Notes under the pieces: model-generated | Told to the model about the DNA's origin: nothing | The model's input: the letters and a program-made list of their open reading frames with translations, nothing else | The model's database searches: none | Assembly: GCA_035552195.1 (NCBI GenBank) | Contig: DASZLU010000115.1 | Coordinates: 41,588-105,587, forward strand | Source: CAIKMD01 sp035552195 | GTDB lineage: Bacteria; Pseudomonadota; Alphaproteobacteria; ATCC43930; CGMCC-115725 | Length of the DNA stretch: 64,000 nt | Direction of reading: 5' to 3' | Part shown: one piece after another, positions 26,101 to 35,503 of the stretch | Numbering within the stretch: position 1 is the stretch's first letter | Layout of the letters: every line of letters begins with the position of its first letter | Translations under genes and position numbers: made by a program

Positions 26101-27740
26101 GCGGCGCCATGATCGAAGCCGATCTCGTTCTCCGCAACGGCAAGATCCTCACCGTCGACGACCGCTTCAGCGTCGCTTCCGCGCTGGCGGTCCGCGGCGA
26201 CCGGATCGTTGCCGTCGGCGACGAGGCGGCGGTGACACCGCTGATCGGGACGACAACGCGCGTGATCGACCTTAAAGGACGCACCGTCATCCCTGGGCTG
26301 CACGATAGCCATATGCACACGATGAATGGCGGCCAGAACGAGCTCGCCGTGTCGCTCGCCAATGCGCGCTCGATCAAGGATGTGCAGGATGCGTTCGCCG
26401 CGCGCGCCGCGAAGACAGAGAAGGGCAAGTGGATCCTCGGCGGCAGTGGCTGGCACGAGAACCAGCTTGCCGAGGGCCGGTTGCCGGTGCGGCAAGAACT
26501 CGATGCGGCGACGCCGGACAATCCCGTCTATCTGCGCCGCGGCGGTCATGTCGCGGTGGTGAATAGCCTCGGGCTGAAGCTCGCCAACATCACCAAGGAC
26601 ACGCCGAACCCACGCAACGGCATCATCGTGCGCGACCCGGCGAGCGGCGAGCCGACCGGCGTGCTGGTCGAACGCGCGGCGTTCAACATGGTGCTGAACC
26701 TGGTGCCGCCGCCAAGCCGCGACGATCGCGTCAAAGGGCTGAAGCTTTTCAACGCCAAGCTCAATCAATTCGGCGTCACGGCGACGCTCGAGCCCGGTCT
26801 CTCGCTCGACGAGATTTCCGCCTATATGGAGCTCTGGCGGCAAGGCGGGATGACGACGCGAGTGCGTATCCTGCAGCGCGTTTTCGGCGCCGACGATGTG
26901 CTCAATCTCTCAGCCTTCCTCGCGCCGGATTTCGGCGACGATTGGCTGCGTGTCGGCGGCTTCAAATATTCGTCCGATGGCGGCATCGAAGGCGCGGCGA
27001 TGAAAGAGCGCTATCGCATCGTCGAAGGCGAGCAGAACGATCCCGATTACTACGGCAAGCTGGTGACACCGCCGGGCGGCCGGCACGAGTTCCGGCAGAT
27101 GCTGGAGAATGCCGCGATGCGCGGCTGGCAATTCCAGGTGCACAATGTCGGTGACGCCGCGATCGCGCACACGGTCGAGGTGATGGAAGAGCTGGCCGAG
27201 CGCTATCCGCTCGACAAATTACGCTGGTGCATCGTTCACATCTTCCTGCCGAGCCATGAATCGCTGACGAAGATCAAGCGGCTGGGGCTTTCGACGACGG
27301 TGCAAGATCACCCAGTCAGCCTCGGCTACAACATGCTGCGCTTCTGGGGCGAGGAGCGCGCGGCGCGATCGATCCCGGTGCGCAGCATCACCTCGCTCGG
27401 CATTCCGACTGGCGGCGGCACCGACGGGCCGACCGTCGATTGGAATCCATTCAAATCGCTCTGGTGGATGACGACGCGCCAGGTCGTCGTGAACAACCAG
27501 CTGCGCCAGCTCGGGCCGGAAGAGGCAATCAGCCGCGAAGAGGCATTGCGCCTCTATACGAGGGGCAGCGCCCATGTCGGCTTCATGGAGGACAAGATTG
27601 GCTCGCTCGAGCCGGGCAAGCTCGCGGATCTCGCGGTGCTGTCCGATGATTATATGAGCGTGACGGACGAGGTCTTGCTTAGCCTGCGCTCGGTCATGAC
27701 CGCTGTCGGCGGCAAGATCGTGCATGAGGAAGCCATCTGA
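26097..27740 (+). CDS. YtcJ-like metal-dependent amidohydrolase, copy 2
   Basis: 547 residues, ATGA overlap with copy 1. VIPGLHDSHMHTMNGGQNEL keeps HxH, and QVHNVGDAAIAHTVEVMEEL and GGGTDGPTVDWNPFKSLWWM match copy 1 closely, with only scattered substitutions. Both copies therefore appear active and may differ in substrate range, or act as a heteromer. The gene is followed three bases later by the CPFC protein. Same substrate caveats as copy 1. Confidence 0.88.
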   Translation: MSGAMIEADLVLRNGKILTVDDRFSVASALAVRGDRIVAVGDEAAVTPLIGTTTRVIDLKGRTVIPGLHDSHMHTMNGGQNELAVSLANARSIKDVQDAFAARAAKTEKGKWILGGSGWHENQLAEGRLPVRQELDAATPDNPVYLRRGGHVAVVNSLGLKLANITKDTPNPRNGIIVRDPASGEPTGVLVERAAFNMVLNLVPPPSRDDRVKGLKLFNAKLNQFGVTATLEPGLSLDEISAYMELWRQGGMTTRVRILQRVFGADDVLNLSAFLAPDFGDDWLRVGGFKYSSDGGIEGAAMKERYRIVEGEQNDPDYYGKLVTPPGGRHEFRQMLENAAMRGWQFQVHNVGDAAIAHTVEVMEELAERYPLDKLRWCIVHIFLPSHESLTKIKRLGLSTTVQDHPVSLGYNMLRFWGEERAARSIPVRSITSLGIPTGGGTDGPTVDWNPFKSLWWMTTRQVVVNNQLRQLGPEEAISREEALRLYTRGSAHVGFMEDKIGSLEPGKLADLAVLSDDYMSVTDEVLLSLRSVMTAVGGKIVHEEAI

Positions 27741-27743
27741 TCC

Positions 27744-28229
27744 ATGGAACGCGACGCGCTGCTGAAAGCCCATGGCCTCGCGCATAAGACGATCGCGGAG
27801 ATTGAGGCGCCGACGGATTTCGCGCGGACCATCGCGGCGGCTGATAATTACCCGCGCCTCAGCTTCAACGAGATCTACGCGACGACCGGCATCATCGGGC
27901 TGCGGCTCGGCGAGAAGGCGAAAGATTTGATCGGCCAGCCGGTGGTCATCAAAGGCTACATGGCGCCGCCGCTGGTCGATGAAGGCGATTTCTTCGTCAT
28001 GACGCGTGCGCCGGTGGTCACCTGCCCGTTCTGCGATTTCGGCGCGAGCTGGCCCGACGACATCGTGCTGACCGCGCTCGAGAAGCCCTCGGGCTTCGTC
28101 GAGCCGTTCCAGGCGATCGAGGTCGCGGGTGTGCTCGATCTCGGCGCGAAGCATGATCCGCGGACCGGCGCGATGCGGCTGGTCCGCCTCAAAGACGCGA
28201 GCTGGCGGATTATTCCGAAAGCGAAATAG
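27744..28229 (+). CDS. Hypothetical protein with a CPFC motif, possible DUF3299-like
   Basis: 161 residues. The central part PVVIKGYMAPPLVDEGDFFV then MTRAPVVTCPFCDFG resembles the OB-like DUF3299 domain, in which a small loop carries two cysteines. The CPFC pair may bind metal or form a disulphide. No signal peptide. It lies three bases after amidohydrolase copy 2, so it is in the same operon and could be an accessory to those enzymes. The family is not certain. Confidence 0.6.
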   Translation: MERDALLKAHGLAHKTIAEIEAPTDFARTIAAADNYPRLSFNEIYATTGIIGLRLGEKAKDLIGQPVVIKGYMAPPLVDEGDFFVMTRAPVVTCPFCDFGASWPDDIVLTALEKPSGFVEPFQAIEVAGVLDLGAKHDPRTGAMRLVRLKDASWRIIPKAK

Positions 28230-28232
28230 CGC

Positions 28233-28997
28233 TTAGTGGACGGCGAACCGCCTGGCGAGCGGATCGATGATCAGCTTTTCGCCGGCGACGAAGATGATGA
28301 CGATGGCGAAGCAGCTTGCGAACACCATCGCCGTGTTGCCGATGACCTCGGCGCGCAGCATCAGATAGCCGAGGCCGTGATCGACGCCGAACAGCTCGGA
28401 GACCAACGCGATCTTCCAGCCGACGCCGTAAGCGATGCGCACCGACGACATGATGTAAGGCAGCAGCATCGGCAATGCGATTTTCCAGGCTATCTTGAAG
28501 CCGGAGCGCGAAAAGCTCGCGCCCATCTCCAACAATTCACGATCCATATCGGCGATGCCTTGGATCAAGGCGATGGCGCAGAAGGGGATGAGGATCAACG
28601 TCTCGACGAAGATCACCGAGCCGCTATCCGGCTGGAACCAGAACGTCGCCAGGATCGCCCAGCCGACCGACGGGAACGAGTTGAGTACCGGCAACACGCG
28701 GCGCTGCACCGCATAGGCGCTGCTCGGAACGTAGCGCGCGAGCGCGGCGAGCGCGCCGCCCAAGATCACCGCGAGGATGACGGAGGTGACGACACGGGCG
28801 AGGCTGATCAGCGTGTCGCCGACGAAAGCCGGGTCGATGAAGAGTTGCAGCAGGGTGGCGCCGGTCTGCACCGGGCCGGGCAGGATGAAGTCCGGCATGT
28901 TGCGCGCCGTCAGCCACCACGCGAACAGGAAGAGCAGCGGCAGGCCTTCGCCGATGACGCGCTCGGCGATCGAGGTGCTGAGACTAGAGCGCTTCAT
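28233..28997 (-). CDS. ABC transporter permease, importer B, subunit 1
   Basis: 254 residues from the ATG at 28997, which overlaps the end of the upstream permease gene by 14 bases. Several hydrophobic segments and the EAA loop LLEMGASFSRSGFKIAWKIA LPMLLP are present. With the gene at 28984 it forms a likely heterodimeric channel of the TauC/SsuC type. It converges with the CPFC protein gene with only three bases between stops. Confidence 0.9.
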   Translation of the reverse strand: MKRSSLSTSIAERVIGEGLPLLFLFAWWLTARNMPDFILPGPVQTGATLLQLFIDPAFVGDTLISLARVVTSVILAVILGGALAALARYVPSSAYAVQRRVLPVLNSFPSVGWAILATFWFQPDSGSVIFVETLILIPFCAIALIQGIADMDRELLEMGASFSRSGFKIAWKIALPMLLPYIMSSVRIAYGVGWKIALVSELFGVDHGLGYLMLRAEVIGNTAMVFASCFAIVIIFVAGEKLIIDPLARRFAVH

Positions 28998-29760
28998 AAT
29001 GCGCCGAGAGCCGCGCTTGCGCCGGCTCGAACAGGTAGCGGTCGCTGGCATAGACCGCGATGACAATGATGACGATGACGGTCACGACCAGCGGCGTGTC
29101 GTAATTCTGGCGCGCGACGTTGAAGAGCCGGCCGAAGCCCTTATCGCCGCCAAACAACTCGGCCGTCAGCAGTGCCTTCCACGAGACGCCGATGCTGCTG
29201 CGCATGGTCGAGAAGAAGAACGGCGTCAGCGCCGGCAGAATGATCAGACGGAAGCGCTTGAAGCCGCTATGGCCGAAGCTCTTCGCCATCTCGATCAGCT
29301 CAGGATCGAGGCTGTCGAGACCGTGCTTCACATTGATGATGGCGAAGGGGATGAGCACCATCGCCAGCGAGAAGACGACGGTGAAATCGCCGAGCCCGAA
29401 CCAGAGAACCGCGAGCAGGACCCAGCCGGTGCCCGAGAAAGAATTGAGGAAGGGCGACATCCGGCCATGCACGGCAAGACGAAACACCGGCAGGTAATAG
29501 GCGAGAAGCGCGAGGCAGCCGCCGATCAGGATAGAACCCGCCACCGCGACGACGACATGCATCAGCGATGCGCCGGCATGTATCCACATATTTGGGTCGA
29601 TCACGATCGCGCCGAGCCGCTCCAACACGTCGCCCGGACCCGGCAGCAAATAGGGCGGCTCGACGATGCCGACGATGATCCATACGGCCAAGACCGCCAG
29701 CGTGAAAATATGAGCGACGCGCCGCCGCCGCCGCTCGAGATCGTCGCGGACCATCGTCAC
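28984..29760 (-). CDS. ABC transporter permease, importer B, subunit 2
   Basis: 258 residues with about six membrane segments (IFTLAVLAVWIIVGIVEPPY first) and the EAA loop LIEMAKSFGHSGFKRFRLII. It lies between the second permease and the binding protein in one minus-strand operon (30763-28233). Two different permeases with one ATPase suggest a heterodimeric channel. Cargo unknown; the operon faces the amidohydrolase genes. Confidence 0.9.
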   Translation of the reverse strand: MTMVRDDLERRRRRVAHIFTLAVLAVWIIVGIVEPPYLLPGPGDVLERLGAIVIDPNMWIHAGASLMHVVVAVAGSILIGGCLALLAYYLPVFRLAVHGRMSPFLNSFSGTGWVLLAVLWFGLGDFTVVFSLAMVLIPFAIINVKHGLDSLDPELIEMAKSFGHSGFKRFRLIILPALTPFFFSTMRSSIGVSWKALLTAELFGGDKGFGRLFNVARQNYDTPLVVTVIVIIVIAVYASDRYLFEPAQARLSAHYEAL

Positions 29761-29779
29761 CTAGGCCTATCGTGCTCGA

Positions 29780-30766
29780 TTACTGACGGATCGCGTCTTT
29801 CCAGATCATCGATTCGGCCGGCGGATACTCTTTGATGATATTCAGCTCTTTCGAGAGCTCCCAGAGGCGCTGGATCGCCTTTACGTCATCGTTGGAGACG
29901 ACCATCGGCACCTGTGTGTACTCGTTCAGCCAATCGCTGAAGAAAGCCGGGTCCATCTTGGTCTCTTTGCTCAGCGCGCCGGCGACCTCGTCGATATGGG
30001 CGCGGGTGTAATCGGCCGAGGCCTTCACCATACGGGCGAATTCCTTGTAGGCTGCGGGCTTCGCCGCGAGCTTCTCGGGATAACCGGCGAGGATCGCGAC
30101 GACGGCGGGTTCGCCGATCGCTTTGTTGATCGCGTCGTCGAGATTGGCAAGGATGCGGAAATCCTTGCTGTGTTGCGCGTTGTAAGCCTCGCTATGGGTG
30201 AGGCTTGCAGCATCGATGCGACCGGTGAGCAGCGCCCCCGGCATCGCCGTCGCCGGCACTTCCACCCAGCGCAGATCGCCGCCATCGAATGCGACATTCA
30301 TGTTGTAGGTCTTCCACAGACCGATGCGCATCAGCGTCGTGCCGGTTGATGGCATCGACTGTGTGGCGAGCGTCTTGCCCTTCAGATCCGGCATCGATTT
30401 GTAAGGGCTGTCGGCCCTCACATAGATTCCCGCGCCTTTGCCGTGCTCCTGATTGCGCAGCGCCGTCGCCATGATCGCCAATTCCAGTCCGCGCGATTTC
30501 GCCTGCGGGACGCCGATCGCGGCCGTCATGACGACGTCATAGGTCTTGGCGCCGGTCGCTTGCAGCAGTGCCGGAATGTCGAGGGACTTCACGTTCACCT
30601 CGACCGTGTCCGAGTTGACCTTGCCATGCGTCAGCGGCCACACCACGGCGTCGTAAGCCGGATCGAGCAGATAGGCGAAGCTGATCGTATCCTTGGCCAC
30701 CGCCGGCCCGGCGATCAGCGCGGCAAAAGCGGAGGCGAGCGTCGCCGTACGCAGTTGTTTTTTCAT
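29780..30766 (-). CDS. ABC transporter substrate-binding protein, importer B
   Basis: 328 residues with signal peptide MKKQLRTATLASAFAALIAG ending AVA. The mature region (DTISFAYLLDPAYDAVVWPL, ADSPYKSMPDLKGKTLAT) is of the NitT/TauT class but divergent from the others in this window. Its start overlaps the stop of the ATPase gene by ATGA. It should bind an organic anion in the periplasm for the channel encoded at 28233/28984. Confidence 0.88.
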   Translation of the reverse strand: MKKQLRTATLASAFAALIAGPAVAKDTISFAYLLDPAYDAVVWPLTHGKVNSDTVEVNVKSLDIPALLQATGAKTYDVVMTAAIGVPQAKSRGLELAIMATALRNQEHGKGAGIYVRADSPYKSMPDLKGKTLATQSMPSTGTTLMRIGLWKTYNMNVAFDGGDLRWVEVPATAMPGALLTGRIDAASLTHSEAYNAQHSKDFRILANLDDAINKAIGEPAVVAILAGYPEKLAAKPAAYKEFARMVKASADYTRAHIDEVAGALSKETKMDPAFFSDWLNEYTQVPMVVSNDDVKAIQRLWELSKELNIIKEYPPAESMIWKDAIRQ

Positions 30767-31587
30767 GATGACGTTTCCTCTTCGGCAATCTCTTCGGCAA
30801 ACGGGTCGTGAAAACGCGCCATGATGCGGTCGCGCAATTGCATCAGCGAGGTATCGGCGCGCAGGGTGCGCGGACGCGGTTCGGCGATGGTCAGCGTGTC
30901 GACGACGCGTGTCGGCTTAGGCGACAGCAAAACGATGCGGTCGGCGAGGTCGATCGCCTCATCGACGTCATGGGTGACGAAGACGATGGTCTTCTTCGTC
31001 CGCTGCCAAATGTCGATCAGCTCGCGCCGCATGCGCAGCCGCGTGTTCGGGTCGAGCGCCGAAAACGGCTCGTCCATCAGGATGATCCGCGGCTCGACGG
31101 CGAGGGCGCGGGCCAGCGACACGCGCTGGCGTTCGCCGCCCGACAGCATGCGCGGATATTTATGGCCGTCTGCTTCGAGACCGACGAGCTTCAAGAGATC
31201 GTCGGCGCGCTGCTCGCGTTGCGCCCGGTCGAGGCCGAGTTCGCGCAGCTCCATGCTCAAGGAAACATTTTCCTTCGCGGTGCGCCACGGCAGCAGGCGC
31301 GGATTCTGGAACACGAAAGCCATGTCGCGCCAGCGCTCGTTCGGCGTTGCATCATCGATCGTGACCGAGCCGCTGTCGTAAGGCAGCAGTCCCGCAAGCA
31401 CGCGCAGCGCCGTCGATTTGCCGCAACCGGAAGGCCCCAAAAGGCACAGCAGCTCGCCTTCCCGGATATCGAGATCGAGACCGGCATAGATCTGCTCGGC
31501 GCCAAAGCGGAGGCCAAGATCGCGGAATTGAATAAGCGGTGAGGGCGTGGGCATGCGGCGGCGCTGAGACAACAAATCGGAGATCAT
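30763..31587 (-). CDS. ABC transporter ATP-binding protein, importer B
   Basis: 274 residues. Walker A GPSGCGKST, signature LSGGERQRVSLARAL, Walker B IILMDEPFSALD and FVTHDVDEAI are intact. Starts at 31587 (MISD) or 31554 (MPTP) are both possible. It is the first gene of the minus-strand importer operon and is divergent from the orphan binding protein at 31768, so the roughly 180-base gap must hold both promoters; no clear hexamers were found. Confidence 0.93.
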   Translation of the reverse strand: MISDLLSQRRRMPTPSPLIQFRDLGLRFGAEQIYAGLDLDIREGELLCLLGPSGCGKSTALRVLAGLLPYDSGSVTIDDATPNERWRDMAFVFQNPRLLPWRTAKENVSLSMELRELGLDRAQREQRADDLLKLVGLEADGHKYPRMLSGGERQRVSLARALAVEPRIILMDEPFSALDPNTRLRMRRELIDIWQRTKKTIVFVTHDVDEAIDLADRIVLLSPKPTRVVDTLTIAEPRPRTLRADTSLMQLRDRIMARFHDPFAEEIAEEETSS

Positions 31588-31767
31588 GCGAGACCCGCCG
31601 GAATTCCCGGAAGGGCGCGGCAGAGTATCGCCGATAAGCCGCGAAAAGACAGGGAAAAATCGCTTGTTTCACGGAGTCGCGAGGAGGCACGGTGGAGTTG
31701 CCCAGCCGCCCCGATTGCGGGAATATACGCCAAACGGTCGGAACAAAGACGATTGGGGAGGATGAGA

Positions 31768-32745
31768 ATGTCGAGCGCGACGCTGCTGCTGTGCCGCTAT
31801 GCCGCCGCCATCGTCACGGGCACGGCGGTCTTATCGGCGCCGGTCGCGCAGGCGGCGGTCGAGATTCGCGCGGCGGAATCGGTGCCCGGCCAATTCAGCT
31901 TCGCGCCGCTCGATATCGGGGCCAAGCAAGGCATCTTCGCTCAATACGGTCTCGACGTCACGATCATCGCCTTCAGCGGCGACGCCAAGCTGCAAGAGGG
32001 CATGGCATCGCACAGCATCGATGTCGGGCTTGGCGGCGGGCCGGCGATGGCGTTCGCGGCGAAAGGCGCGCCGGTTCTTGCCGTCGCGGCGACCGCCGGC
32101 GCGCCCGCGGATATCGCGATTGCGGTGAAAGCGGACGGGCCGATCAAGACGATCGCCGATCTGCGCGGCAAACGCGTCGCGGTAAGCACCGTCGGCTCGC
32201 TCACCGATTGGCTCGGCCACCAGATTCCGCTCCATGAGGGATGGGGCGCGAAAGACGTGGACATCGTCGCCACGGGTGCGGGTTCCGCGATGAGCGCGGC
32301 GCTGATCACCGGATCGATCGATGCCGGTATCACAACGACGAGTGCGGCGCTGGCGATGGAAGAAAAGCGCGAAGGGCGCGTCCTCGCGACGATGGACGAA
32401 TTCGAGCCGCGCTTCATCACCCATGTCGTCTTCGCCAGCCGTGATATGATCGATCGGCATCCCGACACGATCGAGGCCTTCCTCAAAGGCTTCTTTGCTT
32501 CGGTCGCCTATATGCGCAGCCATAAAGCCGAGAGCGTCCGCATCGCCGCAGAAGCGCTGCATCAAAGTCCGGCGGTCGTCGAGAAGAGCTACGATCTGTT
32601 GATGCCGCAAGTGTCGAATGACGGCGCGTTCGACCCCGTCGCGCTCAAGACGATCAAGGCGTCATTCATCGATATGGATATCTTGACGGCACCGCCGAAC
32701 GACGACGAAATCCTGACCAGCCGCTTTGTGCCGGTGAAGTACTAA
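31768..32745 (+). CDS. Orphan ABC-type substrate-binding protein
   Basis: 325 residues from the ATG at 31768, which has GGGGAGG six bases upstream; the ATG at 31762 is too close to that site. Signal peptide ends AVLSAPVAQA. IRAAESVPGQFSFAPLDIGA, SHSIDVGLGGGPAMAFAAKG and TDWLGHQIP follow the NMT1/TauA plan. No transporter follows it, but it is divergent from importer B, so it may supply that importer with a second substrate. Confidence 0.85.
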   Translation: MSSATLLLCRYAAAIVTGTAVLSAPVAQAAVEIRAAESVPGQFSFAPLDIGAKQGIFAQYGLDVTIIAFSGDAKLQEGMASHSIDVGLGGGPAMAFAAKGAPVLAVAATAGAPADIAIAVKADGPIKTIADLRGKRVAVSTVGSLTDWLGHQIPLHEGWGAKDVDIVATGAGSAMSAALITGSIDAGITTTSAALAMEEKREGRVLATMDEFEPRFITHVVFASRDMIDRHPDTIEAFLKGFFASVAYMRSHKAESVRIAAEALHQSPAVVEKSYDLLMPQVSNDGAFDPVALKTIKASFIDMDILTAPPNDDEILTSRFVPVKY

Positions 32746-32790
32746 ACCGAGATACCGGGACGAGGACCGCGGCGGCTTGGCTTTGAGGCT

Positions 32791-33189
32791 CTAGGCTTTG
32801 AGTGTGGGGCGTCCGACGCGCAGCAATTGCTGGCGCAGCGTGACGTTCGTCGCGTTGAGCTCGTCGATGATCCGGCGCTGCCGGTAATAGAGTCGGGTCG
32901 AGGCGAAGGCGACGAGCAGGAAGAGCGCGATGGTCAGCGCATCGCCGCGGCTCGGCAGCGCGAACGACCAGACCGGCGGGATAAAGAAGAACCAGGTGAC
33001 GAAGGTCGCCAAGAAGATCGCCATCAACCCGGCGACTGATCCGCCCATCATCGTCGCGGCCAGTGTCCCCAGCAGCAGCACCAGATAAGGCGCGTCGGTT
33101 CTTAGCGACGTCAGCGCCAGGGCGATGGTGGCCGTGATCGAAACGCCGCCCAATGCGATAAGGAATTCGGGCAAAAGATTGTTGCGCAT
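32791..33189 (-). CDS. DUF4118-like small membrane protein
   Basis: 132 residues. Three or four hydrophobic helices (LIALGGVSITATIALALTSL, APYLVLLLGTLAATMMGGSV, FFFIPPVWSFALPS, LTIALFLLVAFAS) followed by a basic tail YYRQRRIIDELNATNV match DUF4118, the membrane domain found at the N-terminus of KdpD-like sensors. Here it stands alone without a kinase. Role unknown. It is in the opposite direction to the genes on both sides. Confidence 0.7.
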   Translation of the reverse strand: MRNNLLPEFLIALGGVSITATIALALTSLRTDAPYLVLLLGTLAATMMGGSVAGLMAIFLATFVTWFFFIPPVWSFALPSRGDALTIALFLLVAFASTRLYYRQRRIIDELNATNVTLRQQLLRVGRPTLKA

Positions 33190-33426
33190 TGTCGATAACC
33201 CCCACTCAGCGCGTGCGCGCGACCCCTCGCGCTCACGCTAATCTCCATGGAAATCATTGTGGCCCAGGCATTTGCTCAACCGGGCCGCGCGTTTTCATAG
33301 CGGATTTGCTGGTGGTGCAGCAAGTGCCGCCCACCCTTCTCTCTGCGGCATGGGCGTAAATATGGTTTATTAGTGGGGTCTTATTTGTTGCGATCGCCGA
33401 GCCCGCAACGAGGCTCAGGCGCGATC

Positions 33427-34269
33427 ATGCTCAGCTCGGACACATCTCTCGATCATCGCCACGCGCACATCCGCGATCTGGTGCGATCCGCTTCGCTCGA
33501 AATGACGGCCCGCGCCGCAGCGGCGAACGACCTCGACAATGCCGGGCTTTCGCCGGGCACGCCCGTCTATATCACGGCGCTACCCAACGACAGCGCCAAC
33601 GCGGTTCTGGCGACGGCCCTGCGTGTCCACCAGATGGGCCTGACGCCGGTACCGCATCTCGGTGCGCGCTACGTCACCGATCTCCGGCAATTCGAGACGC
33701 TGCTGCGCGCGCTTGTTCGCGATGCCGGTGTCGATCAGGTGCTCGTCATCGGCGGCGATATCGACCGCCCGCGCGGACCCTATGCATCGAGTCTCGATCT
33801 CTTGCGATCAGGCGTTTTCGAAGGCAGCGGCATTCGCCGTATCGGTCTCGCCGCGTATCCCGAAGGACATGCTTCGATCGCGAGCGATGTTCTCGATCGC
33901 GCTTTGGAAGAGAAGATCGCGCAGGTGCGGACGATCGGGCTCGATCCCTACATCGTCAGCCAATTCAGTTTCAGCGCCGCGCCGATCATCGCCTGGCTGA
34001 CGCAGATGGCGCGGCAATTCGCCGATGTGCCGATCCATGTCGGCATCGCCGGGCCGGCTTCGATGACGACGCTGGTGAAATTCGGTCTCGCTTGCGGCAT
34101 CGGCGCCTCGCTCCGAGCCCTGCGCAAGACGAGCATTCGTCAGCTCGCCGATGCGCCGCCCGACACGCTCGTTACATCGCTGGCAGAAGCCGGCGGTAAG
34201 ATAGCCGGGTTGCACTTCTTCACCTTCGGCGGCATCGCGCGTACCGCCGTTTGGATGCGCCGCTACTAA
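33427..34269 (+). CDS. Methylenetetrahydrofolate reductase-like protein (MetF family)
   Basis: 280 residues from the ATG at 33427. VYITALPNDSANAVLATALR, VDQVLVIGGDIDRPRGPYAS, LAAYPEGHASIAS and VSQFSFSAAPIIAWL are MetF-like positions (flavin/folate TIM barrel), but the usual N-terminal EFFPP motif is absent, so it is a divergent branch. It would interconvert methylene- and methyl-THF. It converges with the FAD monooxygenase gene, and the stop codons overlap (34266-34269). With the MetE-like protein at 48938 it hints at methyl-group handling. Confidence 0.75.
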   Translation: MLSSDTSLDHRHAHIRDLVRSASLEMTARAAAANDLDNAGLSPGTPVYITALPNDSANAVLATALRVHQMGLTPVPHLGARYVTDLRQFETLLRALVRDAGVDQVLVIGGDIDRPRGPYASSLDLLRSGVFEGSGIRRIGLAAYPEGHASIASDVLDRALEEKIAQVRTIGLDPYIVSQFSFSAAPIIAWLTQMARQFADVPIHVGIAGPASMTTLVKFGLACGIGASLRALRKTSIRQLADAPPDTLVTSLAEAGGKIAGLHFFTFGGIARTAVWMRRY

Positions 34270-35468
34270 ACCGCCAGCTCCGGTACGACCGGCGTTCTGT
34301 TCCATTCCACCGACGGATCATAGCCCCAGACCCAATCGATATTGCCGTGAACGCTGCGCTCGCCCGAGGCGATCATCGATTTCTGTTCCTTGGCGTCGTG
34401 CATGTGCTTGAACTTCGCATTGGCGAGCGACAGCCGCTGCACGGCATGGACGCGCGGGATGCGGATGCGGCGGAATTGGCGGAAGGCTTCGGCCGGATCG
34501 TCCTCCTCCGCCAGCCAGCGTGCGAGGACATAGGTGTCCTCGAAGGCCATGCAGGCGCCTTGCCCCGCATTGGGCAGCATGGCATGCGCGCCATCGCCGA
34601 TCAGCTGGATGCCGCCGCGGCCCCAATTGTCGGTGAGCGGACGGGTGAAGAGACCCCATTTCGAGCAATCGGTGACAAGGCTTAAGAGCTTTTCCAGCCC
34701 CGGCTCGGGATTGGGGAAGCTGCGACGCATCTCGTCGGGATCGCCGCGCGTCGACCAGCCTTCCTCGACCCATTTATCCGTGTCTTCCTGGGTGACGATA
34801 TTCACGAGATCGGTCCCACGGATGTAATAGGCGAGGAGATGACAGCCCGGTCCGACCCATTGGATACGGCCGGTAGGTTCGAGGATTTCCGCCGGCACGT
34901 CGCTGCCTTTGAGGAGCGAACGCCAGACCATCTGCCCGGTGTAGGACGGGTTGTCGTCGCCATAAAGCGCCTGGCGCACAACCGAGCGCACGCCATCGGC
35001 CGCGATCACGATATCGGCGGTGACGGTCTTGCCATTGGCGAAGCGCAGCAAGGTCGAGGCGCCTTGTTCTTCGAGACCGGTCAGCCGATGGCCAAGATGA
35101 ATGGTGGCGGGATCGAGCCCTTCGGCGAGCGCGCTCAGCAGGTCGGCGCGGTGGTACACGTAATAGGGCGCAGTAAAGCGCTTCAGCATCTCGGTCTGGT
35201 CGCGCCATTCAAGGAAGTCGCCGGTCTGCATGTTGCGCGTATAGGTCCCGCGCGAGGTCGTGCCGACCTTGGCGATCTGCTCGCCGAGTCCGACCAGGAT
35301 CAGCGATTTGTTCGCATTGGGACTGGCATTGATGGCGGCGCCGATCTCGCCAAGCTGCGAGGCGGCTTCATAAACCTCGGCGCGCATGCCGAAGAAGCGC
35401 AGCGCCTGCGCCATCGCCAAACCAGCCAAGCCGCCGCCGACGATGGTGACGGTTCGCGTGGGCTTCAT
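34266..35468 (-). CDS. FAD-dependent aromatic hydroxylase (salicylate hydroxylase-like)
   Basis: 400 residues from the ATG at 35468 (AGGAGTT upstream). The Rossmann GGGLAGL, the DG motif (VIAADGVRSVV) and the GD motif (LIGDGAHAMLPNAGQGACMA) of class A flavoprotein monooxygenases are intact. These hydroxylate aromatic acids with NAD(P)H and oxygen. It is the last gene of the operon headed by the VOC dioxygenase at 41434, where it would produce a dihydroxyl substrate. Starts upstream at 35507 are weaker. Confidence 0.92.
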   Translation of the reverse strand: MKPTRTVTIVGGGLAGLAMAQALRFFGMRAEVYEAASQLGEIGAAINASPNANKSLILVGLGEQIAKVGTTSRGTYTRNMQTGDFLEWRDQTEMLKRFTAPYYVYHRADLLSALAEGLDPATIHLGHRLTGLEEQGASTLLRFANGKTVTADIVIAADGVRSVVRQALYGDDNPSYTGQMVWRSLLKGSDVPAEILEPTGRIQWVGPGCHLLAYYIRGTDLVNIVTQEDTDKWVEEGWSTRGDPDEMRRSFPNPEPGLEKLLSLVTDCSKWGLFTRPLTDNWGRGGIQLIGDGAHAMLPNAGQGACMAFEDTYVLARWLAEEDDPAEAFRQFRRIRIPRVHAVQRLSLANAKFKHMHDAKEQKSMIASGERSVHGNIDWVWGYDPSVEWNRTPVVPELAV

Positions 35469-35503
35469 GTCTTCAACTCCTGCTTCCGGCATTATGCGGG
35501 GCG

